DNA of 64,000 bases from Metridium senile (Eukaryota; Cnidaria; Anthozoa; Actiniaria; Metridiidae): positions 18,363,819 to 18,427,818 of the forward strand of contig OX459104.1 in the NCBI GenBank assembly GCA_949775045.1, read 5' to 3'. The position numbers and the translations under genes were made by a program. Every line of letters begins with the position of its first letter. Positions within the stretch are counted from its first letter, which is position 1. Below the pieces are notes generated by a model. The model searched no databases, had not been told where the DNA came from, and was given only the letters and a program-made list of their open reading frames with translations. Shown here in pieces: positions 14,401-24,800 of this stretch.

Positions 14401-17400
14401 AGATCAACCAATCAGAGTATATTATTTCTAAAGTGAACTTCTCTGATTGGTTGATCTGTGTGTTTAGCACACATCAACAAAATTTGCATAAGTACAGATT
14501 TAAATGGGAAAGTACAGATTTAAATGGGAAAGTACAAATTTAAATGGGAACCTGTTGTTGATTTTGTTCCATTATTTTCAACATCATCACTATCAATTAA
14601 TGTTCTGCTGATATTCGTTCACTGAATGATGCAACTATACAATAATAAAATGGTGATTTCTTTATACAGCGTTTTGAAAATACGTTGGATACTGAATACT
14701 GAATATAGTGTATCCCAAGACCCAAAGGCATTGTGGGTCCCATTAATATGAAATTGAAAGTCAATATACAGCAATCTACTCCCTATATATGTAGCTAGAG
14801 CGGAAAAAATAGAACCATGAACAAAATCAAATTGTTAGTGTGTAATAGTTCTTATTTAGCGACCATTACTTACTATCAAAGACAAGTAAAGTTGTAATGA
14901 GGTGTTGTTCCCTTTTGTATTTGATGTTTCTGGTTGAGTGATACTGACTAAATAGTCACTAAATAGAAACTATTAGTTACTCAAGTACATTAAGGCCTGG
15001 GATAACAAGAGGACTCACTAAAAACTAAAATATAACCTTTAACTGCCTTAATGTTCCTCGATAAATTTTATTTTTGGTTATATGATGGAACTCAACGACC
15101 TTAACTTTTCTATGGCCTTTTTTGATAATTAGTGACGTCACAGCCTAGGTCACATGACTAAACATAAAAAGCTCTCTCCAGTGGTGGAGAAAGCTCCTGA
15201 AACAAAATTTTCGGCAACAAAGGATAGTTCTCACTAATAAATATATGATACTGTCTTAGCTGACGACCTTTGACTTTTAGGTAACAAGATAAATGGGCAT
15301 ATGTGAAGTCACGTGACCTTTTTTGCATAACAACCCCTTAAAGCAGTTTACTTTTTCAACGAGCCAAGACACTGTTGAAAAGCAATGCAGAAGAGAAATA
15401 ACTTTAAGTATTTACTTCTCCGATACGTTTTGAACTCACTACCAGAGGAATATTTGAAAATTTGAATATCAAAAAGTCACGTGACCCACCATGTAATCAG
15501 TGGTTCTGCCCAAAAGCAACACAAAAAGATCCAACCGAATGGAATCAAGGTAATCTGAAAGTTTTGTTGCCTTCTGGGTTGTTTTCACGAAAAAATCGAA
15601 AATATTTCGTTTTATCTGAAATTAGGCCTGTCCCAGGCCTTAATGTACTTGAGTAGTAACTATTTTGTTTTTATTTCATGGTTCCAATGTTTTCGCTCTA
15701 CTATATTGTCACAAATACACTAAAAACAAAATACATAATTAATCACATGACCAAGAATGTCCTTCAGTCTTGGAAATATGCAGTACTCAGTATTATTTAA
15801 TGTTTTTTGAACTTGCTGTAAATATTGGAGTGAAATGTCTGTAGTATATCGTGACATTTGAATAACTGACATGTATGTTTCGGCTGTCGTCTTCAGTGTG
15901 AAAGTACAATATGTAGATGTTATATCTAAACTCAGCTATTTATATAAAAGACAAATGGGTTAAAAGTATATTTCAATTTGTAAATATTTTTTAATTTTTT
16001 TGACAAACATTCTTGTAAGGTCATGTCTGCGTGTAAATATTTAGGTGAAAATATTATATAGATACAAACAAAATAGCACGAAATAACATTTTTCAATAGT
16101 GTATTAAATATAGTTCTTATTTAGTTACTATTAGTTACTATCAAAGACAAGTAAAGTTGTAATGAGGTATTGATTCCTTTTGTATTTGATATTTCTGGTT
16201 GAGTGATACTGACTAAATAGTCACTAAATAGATTAAACTACTAGTTGAAGGTTATAATGACAATAAATTACTTTTTTTCTATATAAGACTGTTTCTACTT
16301 TGACGTCTTTGTATTGTATAGCAGAAAGGAAGCACATTGAAAACCAAAACAGCCCTTAAAGCAACAGAACATCCAAACAACAATATGATAATAAAAAATA
16401 TTGTAATACAAACGAACAAGCTTGTACTTGCTGAAGCAATTGTCAACAACCAAAGAACAAAGTTCCATCAACTTCCTAACAGTTTAACACGAAGACACAA
16501 AATATCAGCAAAAAAAATCATGTTTTTTCAAGAGTAATGTTCAATACAAATATTGAGAATATTATATTATTCTGGAAATTACAATTACGGAATTAATTAA
16601 GTCAACAAGTCAATGCAATTATTGAAATACTATTAATTACATAACATAGCAAACTGAACAAGATTGAATATGATTGACAACGTACGATTTAATAATTTTA
16701 ATATTTGTCGAAAATCAATAATCGAATTATATAATATGTGTTGGTACCTATTCTCGGGCACCAAAGCAAATTACACGAAAATAATGCGATTCTGTTGAGT
16801 TTTTTTTTTTTACTTACCATGTTAATAATATTCACTGTATTAGACACTTTTATAAGTATTTTGGTGTAAATATATTATTTCGCAAACAGACATTTGAGTG
16901 AAGTTTATTCATGCACTCGGAGTACTTATTCTCGGGCGCCGAACCCATTCTCGGGCAACCGAAACTTATTCTCGGGCGACCGAAAAAAAAATCCCGAAAT
17001 AACATATAAAATACTTACAATTAACGCAAAGACCGTTCTATTTACTTTTTATGTTCAATTTACTTTTTATTCTTCGTGACATGGTTTTTAAAGCTATCGT
17101 TTTCAACGTTTTGTGTTCATCCGTGAGTTGCTATCTTGCTACGTCTTTTCGGTACTTCGTTCAACGACAACACAATACGATAATTTTTAGAGATTGAAAA
17201 CTGAGTTTGAAATCACCTTGAGCTACTTTTACCAAAGCGGATTGAAAAGAAACAGCTGAAAACTTTCAGATCTTTGGCTGCCCGAGAATAGGTTCACGGG
17301 ATTGCTGTGGTGAGAATACTTATGGTTTGCGGTAATTGAGTGAATACAGCGACCCAAACAGTTCCATGGGATTCAAGATGGCCGGTTTTACGGTTTTACG

Positions 17401-18262
17401 TGAAAAGTTATGACTTTCAAACCGGATTTTCTGCTATTTTTTTCCTTTTTTCTGAATTATAATCGAAAATTCGAATCAACGGCAATGGAAGCCGGTAAGT
17501 TATTCTATTGTAAACTTGTGATTTTACATAGATTTAACACAAACTTTCAAGACTTTCAATGAAAACATGCAAACATCAACAAAATAAACACGAAGGAAAA
17601 ATATCAATGTTGTCATTTGTGTATTAATATTATTTTTTCGTGGTGCCCGAGAATAGGGACTGCCCGAGAATAGGTACCAATACCTAATACTTATCGATTT
17701 TTCGCAATTTGACATATTAACGTACGTTTGTGGCAGGAGATCAAAAAATGTGTACATCGCAATAAATATAACACTTCTCAATTAATATTGATGTAGCTAG
17801 AAAAAGTGAAACTCCTAGAGTTATAATAAGCCCTAATTTGTCCTAAAAAGACAAAGAAAACTTGTCTAAAAATAATTATGACAGGTCGTGTTTAATATAT
17901 TTCAATTTTGCGCAATTTATATTGACATTATAACTTTTGAAATCGTACTTTGCCTCATTACTAATTATTACTTGATAAAACACTTATTCAGAATGTAAGC
18001 TTATTAATAAGAGAGTTAAATGTATTTTTAGTGTGTTTGCAGTGTTTTTTTTATACAAGTTTCCAAGTAGTTTTAGAGCAACGATTTTGGCGAAATAAAC
18101 ATAACAAATTTGAAGATGCTATGCCCCAAAAATCGAAAAATATACCACTAAATTGCACGATAATACATAGAATATTAAGATAGAATATCCGAATAACGAT
18201 ATTAAATACTTACAAGTTAAAATCAGCAGAAAAAATCCCGTAATTAAGCTGTTTTGACCCAT
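90..18262 (-). CDS. Mesothelin/stereocilin/otoancorin-like secreted helical repeat protein, 22 exons, 3' end outside window
   Basis: Exons in coding order (minus strand): 18214-18262, 13874-13900, 13179-13220, 12563-12599, 11936-12062, 11262-11399, 10815-10987, 8776-8953, 8168-8368, 7124-7354, 6658-6696, 6408-6581, 5896-6045, 4803-5021, 4041-4280, 3617-3819, 2862-3055, 2246-2424, 1578-1739, 978-1117, 581-723, 90-187. All have GT/AG borders and phases join without a stop, giving 1048 codons. Exon 1 starts MGQNSLITGFFLLILT, a signal peptide; a CC pair follows in exon 3. Most later exons of about 50-80 codons carry one unit of the type W(S/T)xxxLxxLGxLVxGLxxxDLxxL, for example KWTSKQWRDLGPAIKGLDAS in exon 17 and KWTGEQLRELGSLAKGL in exon 18, with GWTxEQ-like turns. 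This matches the ARM-like superhelical repeats of the mesothelin superfamily (cell-surface or extracellular-matrix proteins). Family assignment is by pattern only. No TATA box is obvious upstream. The C terminus (GPI or TM anchor in relatives) is not in the window. Confidence 0.72.
290..471. repeat. Direct duplication of a 58-bp intron segment
   Basis: The block starting GCTAAACGATTTAGTACG occurs at 290-347 and again at 414-471 with few changes (period 124), inside the last in-window intron of the mesothelin-like gene. Confidence 0.8.
822..933. repeat. GGAT/GAAT tetranucleotide microsatellite
   Basis: Tandem TGGA and TGAA units in the intron between exons 20 and 21 of the minus-strand gene. 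Confidence 0.9.
1363..1560. repeat. GAT-type trinucleotide microsatellite
   Basis: Imperfect GAT/GGT repeats ending just before exon 19. Reading frames here are low-complexity only. Confidence 0.9.
1771..2192. repeat. TTTA/TTCA tetranucleotide microsatellite
   Basis: More than 400 bp of TTTATTTATTCA-type repeats filling the intron between exons 18 and 19. Confidence 0.95.
2480..2620. repeat. Interspersed repeat related to the block at 20340-20935
   Basis: Shares CTATTGTGTTCTTTTGCTG, GATACACTTTGTTTC and GGGTTAAT in the same order with the repeats near 20.4-20.9 kb. Confidence 0.65.
2661..2835. repeat. GAT microsatellite
   Basis: Trinucleotide GAT/AAT repeats directly after exon 17 in the minus-strand gene's intron. 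Confidence 0.9.
3231..3390. repeat. Three-copy tandem repeat, unit about 65 bp
   Basis: Unit begins AAATAGGTGTATGCCTATAA and contains GGAATGACCTATCGCCTTGG; the third copy is truncated. Intronic. Confidence 0.85.
3839..3998. repeat. ATGGATGA-type tetranucleotide repeat
   Basis: Degenerate TGGA/TGAA repeats between exons 15 and 16. Confidence 0.85.
4297..4765. repeat. CAT microsatellite
   Basis: Nearly 470 bp of CAT/CAC triplets in the intron between exons 14 and 15. Confidence 0.95.
5032..5296. repeat. CAT microsatellite
   Basis: CAT/CGT triplet array directly next to the acceptor of exon 14 of the minus-strand gene. Confidence 0.95.
5828..5926. repeat. 58-bp tandem duplication of the exon 13 end and its splice donor
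   Basis: GATGGGTTACCTGTGTCTTG occurs at 5828 and 5886. Each copy holds the last bases of exon 13 plus donor CACAG/GTAACC. Only the copy at 5891-5895 keeps the frame; the distal one would add 58 nt and meet TAA. Confidence 0.85.
6106..6400. repeat. Two copies of an interspersed SINE/MITE-like repeat
   Basis: Each copy carries GTAAGCCGCGTGGCTGCA and an ATTGTAAAGCGC motif. Related copies lie at 39540-39665 and, inverted, at 62995-63110. The GTAAAGCGC...CGCTATA ending is common in invertebrate dispersed repeats. Confidence 0.75.
6846..7094. mobile_element. Palindromic MITE, about 250 bp
   Basis: Terminal inverted repeats pair CGACTCGCCGTACCGTAGTC on the left with GACTACGGTACGGCGAGTCG on the right and continue about 70 bp inward. 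No coding capacity. It sits between exons 10 and 11. Confidence 0.85.
7412..7868. mobile_element. Inverted-repeat element related to the copy at 43412-43646
   Basis: Arms contain GCGAGACGAACGTTGAGCTT on the left and the complementary arrangement near 7811-7830. Ends carry CGCCATCTTGAAAGGTA and ACCTTTCAAGATGGCG. A telomere-like stretch CCTAACCCTAATCCTAACCC precedes it at 7390-7409. Confidence 0.8.
7901..8124. mobile_element. Nested palindromic MITE, 224 bp, with an empty site elsewhere in the window
   Basis: Ends TTACAGT/ACTGTAA, with long arms containing GAAATCGTTTATTGTTCGTT and its complement. The flanks are contiguous at 43658/43659, which shows the sequence before insertion. Confidence 0.85.
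8388..8555. repeat. CAGA tetranucleotide microsatellite
   Basis: Pure CAGA repeats passing into AAAAGACAGACAGAC repeats; directly upstream (minus sense) of exon 9's acceptor. Confidence 0.95.
8990..10150. repeat. CAT-triplet array with an 87-bp higher-order repeat
   Basis: The landmark CATGATCATAACCTTAATC recurs at 9271, 9358, 9445, 9535, 9622 and 9709, so the unit is 87 bp (once 90). About ten copies. Long reading frames on both strands here are I/M-only translations of the array. Confidence 0.95.
10160..10371. mobile_element. MITE, about 212 bp
   Basis: Left end GTCCCTACTTTTACGCG pairs with right end AAAAGTAGGGAC; arms are about 60 bp with mismatches. Confidence 0.8.
10430..10500. repeat. 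Fragment of the 26770-27057 element
   Basis: Shares TTTAGAGTGTGGACTG, a TTCGG tract and a TTTGAAATAG end with the element in the ShK gene. Confidence 0.6.
10545..10800. mobile_element. Dispersed element with internal inverted repeat; second copy at 54877-55040
   Basis: TTATCGGCAAATACAG at the left is repeated inverted at 10638-10653. The right part (TTGAGTTCGCTGAGCGTGC, CCACGTGATCGATTTGAGCC) recurs in the liprin-alpha gene. Confidence 0.8.
11105..11240. repeat. CAT/CAC microsatellite
   Basis: Triplet array ending shortly before exon 6 of the minus-strand gene. Confidence 0.9.
11441..11752. mobile_element. Terminal-inverted-repeat element, about 310 bp
   Basis: GATGACACTTTATAGTGAGT on the left pairs with ACTCACTATAAAGTGTCATC on the right. 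Half of a related copy lies at 39311-39475. Confidence 0.85.
12215..12502. mobile_element. MITE-like element; second copy at 31885-32195
   Basis: Inner palindrome built around GAAAATATTTGGCTCG and CAAATATTTTCCCGTACGG, followed by TCGAGTAGCAGGTCCGTACG. Both copies show the same order of blocks. Confidence 0.8.
12680..13112. repeat. Tandem repeat of about 95-110 bp, four units
   Basis: TTTACTACACTAGAGTAG recurs four times, each followed by a C-rich block and CCCATCC-AATACTGACC. Intronic, between exons 3 and 4 of the minus-strand gene. Confidence 0.85.
13311..13765. repeat. GTTT/GTCT tetranucleotide microsatellite
   Basis: Tandem TGTTTGTC-type repeats over about 450 bp between exons 2 and 3. 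Confidence 0.95.
14324..14553. mobile_element. MITE, about 230 bp; second copy at 55306-55493
   Basis: Core arms GTGTGCTAAACACACAGATC and GATCTGTGTGTTTAGCACAC. The outer ends carry tandem GTACAGATTTAAATGGGA units. Confidence 0.9.
14820..16236. repeat. Dispersed repeat interrupted by a nested MITE
   Basis: GACAAGTAAAGTTGTAATGA and GACTAAATAGTCACTAAATA occur at about 14880-14966 and 16140-16230; a third, partial copy lies at 25220-25350. It occupies the long first intron of the mesothelin-like gene. Confidence 0.75.
14972..15663. mobile_element. Non-autonomous TIR element, about 690 bp
   Basis: Ends TTACTCAAGTACATTAAGGC and GCCTTAATGTACTTGAGTAG are inverted copies. The interior has no recognisable transposase. 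Confidence 0.8.
16741..17680. mobile_element. Non-autonomous DNA element, 940 bp, with repeated CTATTCTCGGGC motifs
   Basis: Perfect ends TTGGTACCTATTCTCGGGCA and TGCCCGAGAATAGGTACCAA. The CTCGGGC motif recurs near 16930-16980, 17280 and 17650 in mirrored orientation. No transposase reading frame. Confidence 0.85.
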
Positions 18263-18680
18263 CTTCAGTTGTGTGTCACACCGCCCCGAATGAAGAAAGG
18301 AAGACCACGGTCAAGTAACCTGGTAAAGAGCGTCACGGTCATGTCACGCTATTGTCACGAAGTCACAAATTAATTCCATATTAGGGCAATGATAATAAAG
18401 TCTACAGCTGCACTTCGGACTATAAATATTTAATGTACTTTTAATAGCATCTGATGTTTTTATTATAACACAAATGATTTTATCGGGGAAAAAATATAGT
18501 CCTAACACAGGAAGCCCAAAGTACTTTAGTTGGTACTGACCGCTGTACAAAATGACTAAGGCGCAAGATATTTTTTAGCCATATTTTTTATGCCCATAAA
18601 ACGGCTTTTCTTTGGTTTTCAAGCTTTACTGATATATTTAAAGGTCAGGCTTTTTAGACGGCTTTCAAATGGCCGGTACT

Positions 18681-18984
18681 TACAGCGGTCAAACGACAAC
18701 GGATGCGCGAAAAAAAAACACAAGTAAAATGATCTACATAAATACGATGGAGTAGACGAGTTTCATCGCTATTTTCTAAAACTGAATACAAAAGGACAAA
18801 CTAATGGTAGCTTAACAATATAACAAAGTTTATGTACACGAAAATTAAAGCTTATATATTCAGGGAATTTCTAAGAAATGAACTTCAAACACTGTAGTAC
18901 GAAACTCCTACTGTTTACAATGGAAAATTTATTGCTGTATATATAAATTTTGCCACACATGCGTAGTCGTTTGACCGCTATGTT
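18681..18984. mobile_element. TIR element, CAGCGGTCAAACGAC family
   Basis: ACAGCGGTCAAACGAC at the left and GTCGTTTGACCGCTATGT at the right. Another copy is at 34243-34568. It lies just outside the first exon of the minus-strand gene. Confidence 0.85.
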
Positions 18985-19002
18985 GTATGGACTAGTTTGA
19001 TC

Positions 19003-19233
19003 TAATGACACGTAATTATTTTTCAATTTCGTTTTTGTGGTGTAATGGTTTGTAGCCAAAGGTTCATCTACCCCCATCATCGGTCACAAGTGGGCAGTGA
19101 TTGAACAACGGCTTGGTCTATCAAAACATCATTAACCTATACAGCCACAGACAAAAACAAAACATAAAAACCCGAACAGTTGGTAAACAATTGACCATAT
19201 ATAGCTGTCCTTTAGAAGGTTAACGGTTTTGAG
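19003..19233. repeat. Interspersed repeat; second copy at 24908-25144
   Basis: Both copies carry GTAATGGTTTGTAGCC-like, GTTCATCTACCCCCATCA and GTGGGCAGTGATTGAACAAC in the same order. Class unknown. Confidence 0.85.
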
Positions 19234-19626
19234 CTAACTAGACTTTTAAACTACTTGACAATATTTGTTTTTGAGGCTATAGTATGTTTACTGGCTGCCA
19301 GTTTAGTCAAGTAGCTACAACTTAAAAGGAGACACAACATGTATCCAGACTATTCTAAAAAGACTATAAAACTGGTTTCAAAGCCACAATATGTACTTGC
19401 TCACGTGACAGATTTACTTAATTATAAAAATAGATAACAGTCTTGCATAGCTGACCACATGAGTCAAAAATAACGTTTTATTATTACTGTATATGACGTC
19501 AATAACAACAATAGCCAGGTTAAGTTCATTGAACTGACCCGAGTCCGTTTACAAATAACTCTTTTGATTGTACACCACAAACAAAATATGTTGGAATAAA
19601 GAAATAACTATAATTATGAGTTAAAA
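19234..19626. other. Intergenic DNA, nothing recognised
   Basis: AT-rich unique sequence between repeats in the divergent intergenic region of the mesothelin-like and ShK genes. No exon-like pattern seen. Confidence 0.5.
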
Positions 19627-19960
19627 GCGCATTTGAACATATTTCACATAGAAAGTGCACTATATAAATTCCATATCATTATCATTAATATACATTGTAA
19701 AGCGCATTTGAACATATTTCACATAGAAAGTGCACTATATAAATTCCATATCATTATCATTAATATACATTGTAAAGCGCATTTGAACATATTTCACATG
19801 GAAAGTGCGCTATATAAATTCCATATCATTATCACTAATATACATTGTAAAGCGCATTTGAACATATTTCACATGGAAAGTGTGCTACATAAATTCCATA
19901 TCATTATCACTAATATACATTGTAAAGCGCATTTGAACATATATATTAGATTCCATATCA
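19627..19960. repeat. Tandem repeat, about 77-bp unit, four to five copies
   Basis: Unit contains AAAGCGCATTTGAACATATT and GCACTATATAAATTCC, the AAAGCGC...CTATATAAAT motif of many invertebrate dispersed repeats. The repetitive reading frame across it is not a gene. Confidence 0.9.
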
Positions 19961-20339
19961 TTTATCACTTAATATATCTATTGACAGTAATACGTATTAT
20001 TATATACCCATTTGTACTTATTAGGACTTGCATGGTGTTACTGTAATTGAACATCGCTATCCAAACCATTTAAAAATGGTGTATTAAATCGCCATCCGGA
20101 CATGCTATTCAGTGTTAAAAGAAACTTGGTTCGAGTACCCCAACCTGTTATTGAAAGTAAACATCAAATATCTCACGTTAAAAACTGACTGGAACGCTGA
20201 AAACACATACCAATACTTGTTAACAATGTCAGTTGAATGTTATAAACACTAAAAGCGTGTAATAACATTTAGTTAGATTCGAACTAACTGAGTAAACTAG
20301 AGTGAAGACACGGCTAAACCCGTGAAATAGATATTAGAC

Positions 20340-20935
20340 TAATACACCTTAGCAGTCTTTAATTCCATTGTTTTCCGTTGTGTCTATTTGACTATTACAC
20401 CTTGACTATTTAATTTTGTTTCACGGGTTTAATGTCTCCACTGTAACTATAACTAAAAAATGGAGATACTCTTTAATGCATCTTCCATTGTGTTCTTTTG
20501 TTGTTATCACACTTTAACTAATAAACTATGTTTCACGGGTTAATGAGAACAACTCTAACCCGTGAGACACTGCGCACTTTAGTGTTCACTCTTTAATGCA
20601 TCTTAACTCCATTGCGGTTCTTTTTGGGGACGGACCATTTGATATTTGGTGGGGGGAGGGCTGTTTTGTCGGTGCCCGATATTTTTTGGGGAACACAGAT
20701 GTTGCAGATATTTTTTGGGTAGTACTCAATACTTTTTGTTCGTGCAACAAAGGCTGCTCGATATTTTTTTTCGAGTTTAAAAGCTTAACTTGCTCGATAT
20801 TTTATTTGGATTCAGCCCCCCTCCCCATCAAATATCAAATGGTCCGTCCCTTGTTGTTATTTGACTATCACACTTTAACTAATACACTTTGTTTCACAGG
20901 TCAATGAGAACAACTCTATATACATCTTACACCTA
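20340..20935. repeat. Degenerate repeat block interrupted by a MITE
   Basis: CACTTTAACTAATA and TTTCACGGGTTAATGAGAAC blocks recur on both sides of the MITE at 20627-20856; related to 2480-2620. Confidence 0.75.
20627..20856. mobile_element. MITE with GGACGGACCATTTGATATTT ends
   Basis: The left end is mirrored by AAATATCAAATGGTCCGTCC on the right, next to G-rich and C-rich tracts. It is inserted within the repeat block at 20340-20935. Confidence 0.85.
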
Positions 20936-21208
20936 TTAGAACTATCTAATTAGGTAATAGAGATAACAGCATTTAGTACTATTTAGTTCCTGAATTATGT
21001 TGCATGCATGCTCTAATTAAATTGTACTCTAAAAAAAACAATAGAGAGTATAACTGATAATTTTTAGTACTTGCATCAGTAGTGCTAAGTATTAAGTATT
21101 GTCTTAAATACAGTGTTCATTCGTTCATTCATCTATTCATTCATTTACTGATTTATTCATTCTTTCGTTTAAGAATATTAAAGTTGTCCTTTAGTAGCAA
21201 TTTGGAAG

Positions 21209-21423
21209 GTATAAGAGAGTAGGTTTGAGGCCATGTACTACTGTATTTATTATTTTGATCTTGAGCTTTCGTCGGACGCTGACATCACTCTTATTCCACT
21301 CGCATAACTATGTAAATTTCGAATAATTTTTCACTTTATCTTCTGATGATGTCGGCGTCCGACGAAAGCTCAAGATCAAAATAATAAATACAGTAGTACA
21401 TGGCCTGAACCTACTCTCATAAT
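21209..21423. mobile_element. MITE, about 215 bp, near the ShK-gene promoter
   Basis: Arms of about 75 bp: ATTTTGATCTTGAGCTTTCG is inverted as CGAAAGCTCAAGATCAAAAT. Confidence 0.9.
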
Positions 21424-21424
21424 A

Positions 21425-21570
21425 CATTCATTCGTTTATTCTGACATTCATTCATTCGTTCATTTATCTATCTATCCATCCATCCATCCATCCATCTATC
21501 CATCCATCCATTCATTCACCCCGACATCCAATTCGATTCATTCATTCACCAATTGATCCATCTATTCATT
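21425..21570. repeat. CATT/CATC tetranucleotide repeat
   Basis: ATTCATTCATCCATCC-type repeats, about 250 bp upstream of the ShK-gene TATA box. Confidence 0.85.
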
Positions 21571-21813
21571 CATTCAAGATTTAAGTGTTCCCATATCATT
21601 TTTTCTACGTTGCTTCCTGTTTTCACGCGGTTTTTGTTTTTGTTTTGTTATTTCTCTATAACATAACTAGTTTCAGTAGTTTTTTTACAAAACGGTTAAA
21701 GTCTGACGTCATTAGTCTATGCTGGAATATTTTTCGTGGTATTTTATTACAAGATGGTTATGGCTTGACCTCGCCGCTATCCAAAGAATCCCCTAGAGTG
21801 CTTACTTGAATGG

Positions 21814-21822
21814 TATATAAAG
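21814..21822 (+). promoter_or_regulatory. TATA box of the ShK-module gene
   Basis: TATATAAAG lies 76 bp upstream of the ATG at 21898. An ATG-free stretch of about 50 bp follows as 5' UTR. Position and sequence fit a core promoter; the start site itself is inferred. Confidence 0.6.
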
Positions 21823-21897
21823 CCTTCTTGGCAGTAGTACCGTTCATATCAGTTCTGTCTATTACGTGAAGAAGTCACAGCAAACGACTTGACAACA

Positions 21898-24800
21898 ATG
21901 AAGCTGTTTTTGTTTAGCGTATGCGCTTTGTTGTTCGCACTTAATGGTAAGTAAAGATCTTGTCTCCTTTTTCATGAACAATCCTTTATTGTTGACCGGC
22001 CTCACCATATCAGTATGTCTCTGTTCTTACTACTGTGGCATGTATTTATGTAACAGAGTTGTATTGTATATTGCAGTTTATTACTCGCGTTTTTAATGAC
22101 ATTTGATGGCACATTTTTGATCTAGTACATTATATATTTTTAAATGCGTGATAAATGATGGTTAAACTAGTATATAGGCTGCGTCGGATTTTTTAGGAAT
22201 TAATTGTAGAAAAATGTTAGAGGTTGAACTAGTGTGGGCTGCGTCAGTAATCTAGCAAAAAGTGTAATTCATACACGGCCGTAAAAAGAATGTTACTTCT
22301 GAGCTATCAGACGTTTATCCAACGTTGTAGTTTTAACAGTTTAAAAACCGTTCAAGAGGAGTATTTAAGGTGATATAAACTTTCTTAATTCCTAAAGACA
22401 TTTATTAAAAACGCCTAGATATTGAATTTGGCCATAGACATTAGAACAGTGACTTTTTTAAAGGGATGACACAATAATTTGTGTAGCAGATTTTTTCCAT
22501 AAAAAATTTACGAGTTATTTTGATGTTAGAAGTATCGTATTTCAATCTTTTCAAGGAGTTGATTGTTGAAGCAGTCTTTCGTTATCATCTCTGATCTGCA
22601 TGTGAGACCCGCGTACTCCATACAAATATCCATTAACAAACTATATATTGATTCACTGCAGTAGAAATAGTATCCCGGTAAACTGAACAGCTCTATGATT
22701 ACTGACTTTGTATTACACCCTTAACGCTGAGTGTTACTGAAGTTTAGGACGTTAATCCTTTGTCAGAGTAAAAAGTTGTAACTAAAAGAGTATTACTTTA
22801 ATACTGACGTTTAAGACTTAATCCCTTGTTGAAGTAAAAATGGTACTGACTTATGCACCGTATAAAAGAGAGTGTTACTTACTGACGTTTAGGACGTTAA
22901 TCCTACGTCTGAGTAAAAATGGTAACTTATACATCGCATAAAAGAGAATGTTACTTACTGACGTTTAGGACGTAAAAAATTCGACGGAGTAAAAATGGTA
23001 ACTTCTACACCGTATAAAAGAGAGTGTTACTTACTGACGTTTAGGAAGTTAATTCTTTGTCGGAGTAAAAATGGTAACTTATACACCGTATAAAAGAGAA
23101 TGGTACTTACTGACGTTTAGGACGTTAATTCTTTGTCGGAGTAAAAATGGTAACTTACACACCGTATAAAAGAGAGTGTTACTTACTGACGTTTAGGATG
23201 TTAATCCTTCGTCGGAGTAAAAATGGTAACTTATTCACCGTAAAAAGAGTATACTGACTTGAAAACTAATAAAACCTGTAGAACAGACTTACATATTTTA
23301 CATATTCTATCTCTTTTGTTATAAACACTGACGCAGCAGTAAAACAGTGTAAGTGACTGCGACATATCACGATGACGACGCCCCACATATGTGGATCATT
23401 TAAAAAATGTTCAACCTTATTTTAAACGCTCGGGTTTAAAGCTACATGAAAATGTTTTATTCTCACAAAAGTTCAAAGTTTTGTAGCGACTTTATTAAAC
23501 AATATTTCATAAGCATTTATTTTAGAGACTTCTATCTCATAAGCATCTATTTTAGAGACTTTCATAAGCATCTATTTTAAATGCCACGCTTTCAATGACA
23601 AATATCAGATATCTTCATATCAGATGAATGCGATAAACTCCTTGTTATTTTTACCATAGTCAATGCCGTGCCCAGTTCTACCAGACATAGGCTAGACCAA
23701 TGCAATGTTTTTTGATATCATTTTGGTGTTTCATTGTGTGCGCGCTTTTCGCATAACAGTATGCAGTGTTAATACGTGCCTCAATGTTAAGTCATGTTCC
23801 TGTAATAGAACCAACAGGCGCTCTTTTGAACTGCCCTCAGAGAAAAAAGCCCCACTGCAACCTATTTCAACTTTGGTTGACTTTATTCTGCTGCATTTTA
23901 GTATATCCTATAGCCTTATAAGGCTATTAATGTATAGCAGGTTTGTAGACTCTTTGAGAAAAGAGGCACCCTTAGGCGTTTACACCCATGAAAGTAATGA
24001 CCACTCTCCTTAAAATCCATGTACTATTGGTATCTCAATCAAGAGGCCTTTAAACCAATTACTTTAGATTGTAAACAGTGCACTTTAAATAGCAGTCCGT
24101 CAACTAGTATTTAATTTATGAAGTATTTCATTTGAAGGTAACTGAATCCAGGGAGTAATAGAATGAATATCTGTTTCTTTCTTCTACGATACAAGGCTGG
24201 CTTCTTTGCGTGTCGCTAGCCTGCTTAGCTGCATGGCTCTGCATGGGAGACGGGGGAGGGGGAGGGGTAGAAGATGAGGGCATGGGAAGGGTAAAAAGTC
24301 TCTCTCTTTCCTCTTCCCCTCCCCTCCCCTTGAGAGCCTGGTCAACACTTAGCTGCTAATTTTTCATCGTTTCCATGTCTTCCCCCTATTTCTTTTTTAT
24401 TACGCTCCACATGGAAACCAATGTAATTGCGTTGAAGTGGCCAGCTTAAAGGAGTAACTACAAGCATCCGATTAGCTCAGTGGATAGAGCTTCGGCTTAC
24501 TCTGCGGAAGGTCTGAATTCAAACCCTGGCCGGACCATTTCTCAGGGTCTTTAAATAATTGAGAAGAAGTTGCTGCCTTTGTTTCTTTAAAATCTACAAA
24601 TGGTTAGAACTTCACGTCCTCTAGAATAGAACCTAGAATAACGACGTAAAAAAAAAAATTAACAACATTGAGGGACATAAAAGAACTGCGTGTTCAGACA
24701 TGGGTTATATGGTGGCAGCTTAATGCGCCTTGATATACCTTCAACTCAAACACGTTGAGTAAGCGCATTGAGCAGTTCTGGAATTTAGCAGTTATTATTA

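Noticed and set aside
15462..15656. 64-codon frame
   Set aside because: Lies in the right part of a non-autonomous TIR element.
19633..20046. 137-codon repetitive frame
   Set aside because: Tandem dispersed-repeat units whose length is near a multiple of three; no start, splice or domain evidence.
20596..20907. 103-codon frame
   Set aside because: Entirely within a MITE and its flanks.
23705..24013. 102-codon frame in ShK intron 1
   Set aside because: No homology recognised, no splice context, composition like surrounding intron.
24470..24545. Functional tRNA gene
   Set aside because: A and B boxes are recognisable but the acceptor and anticodon stems do not pair well and a SINE tail follows.
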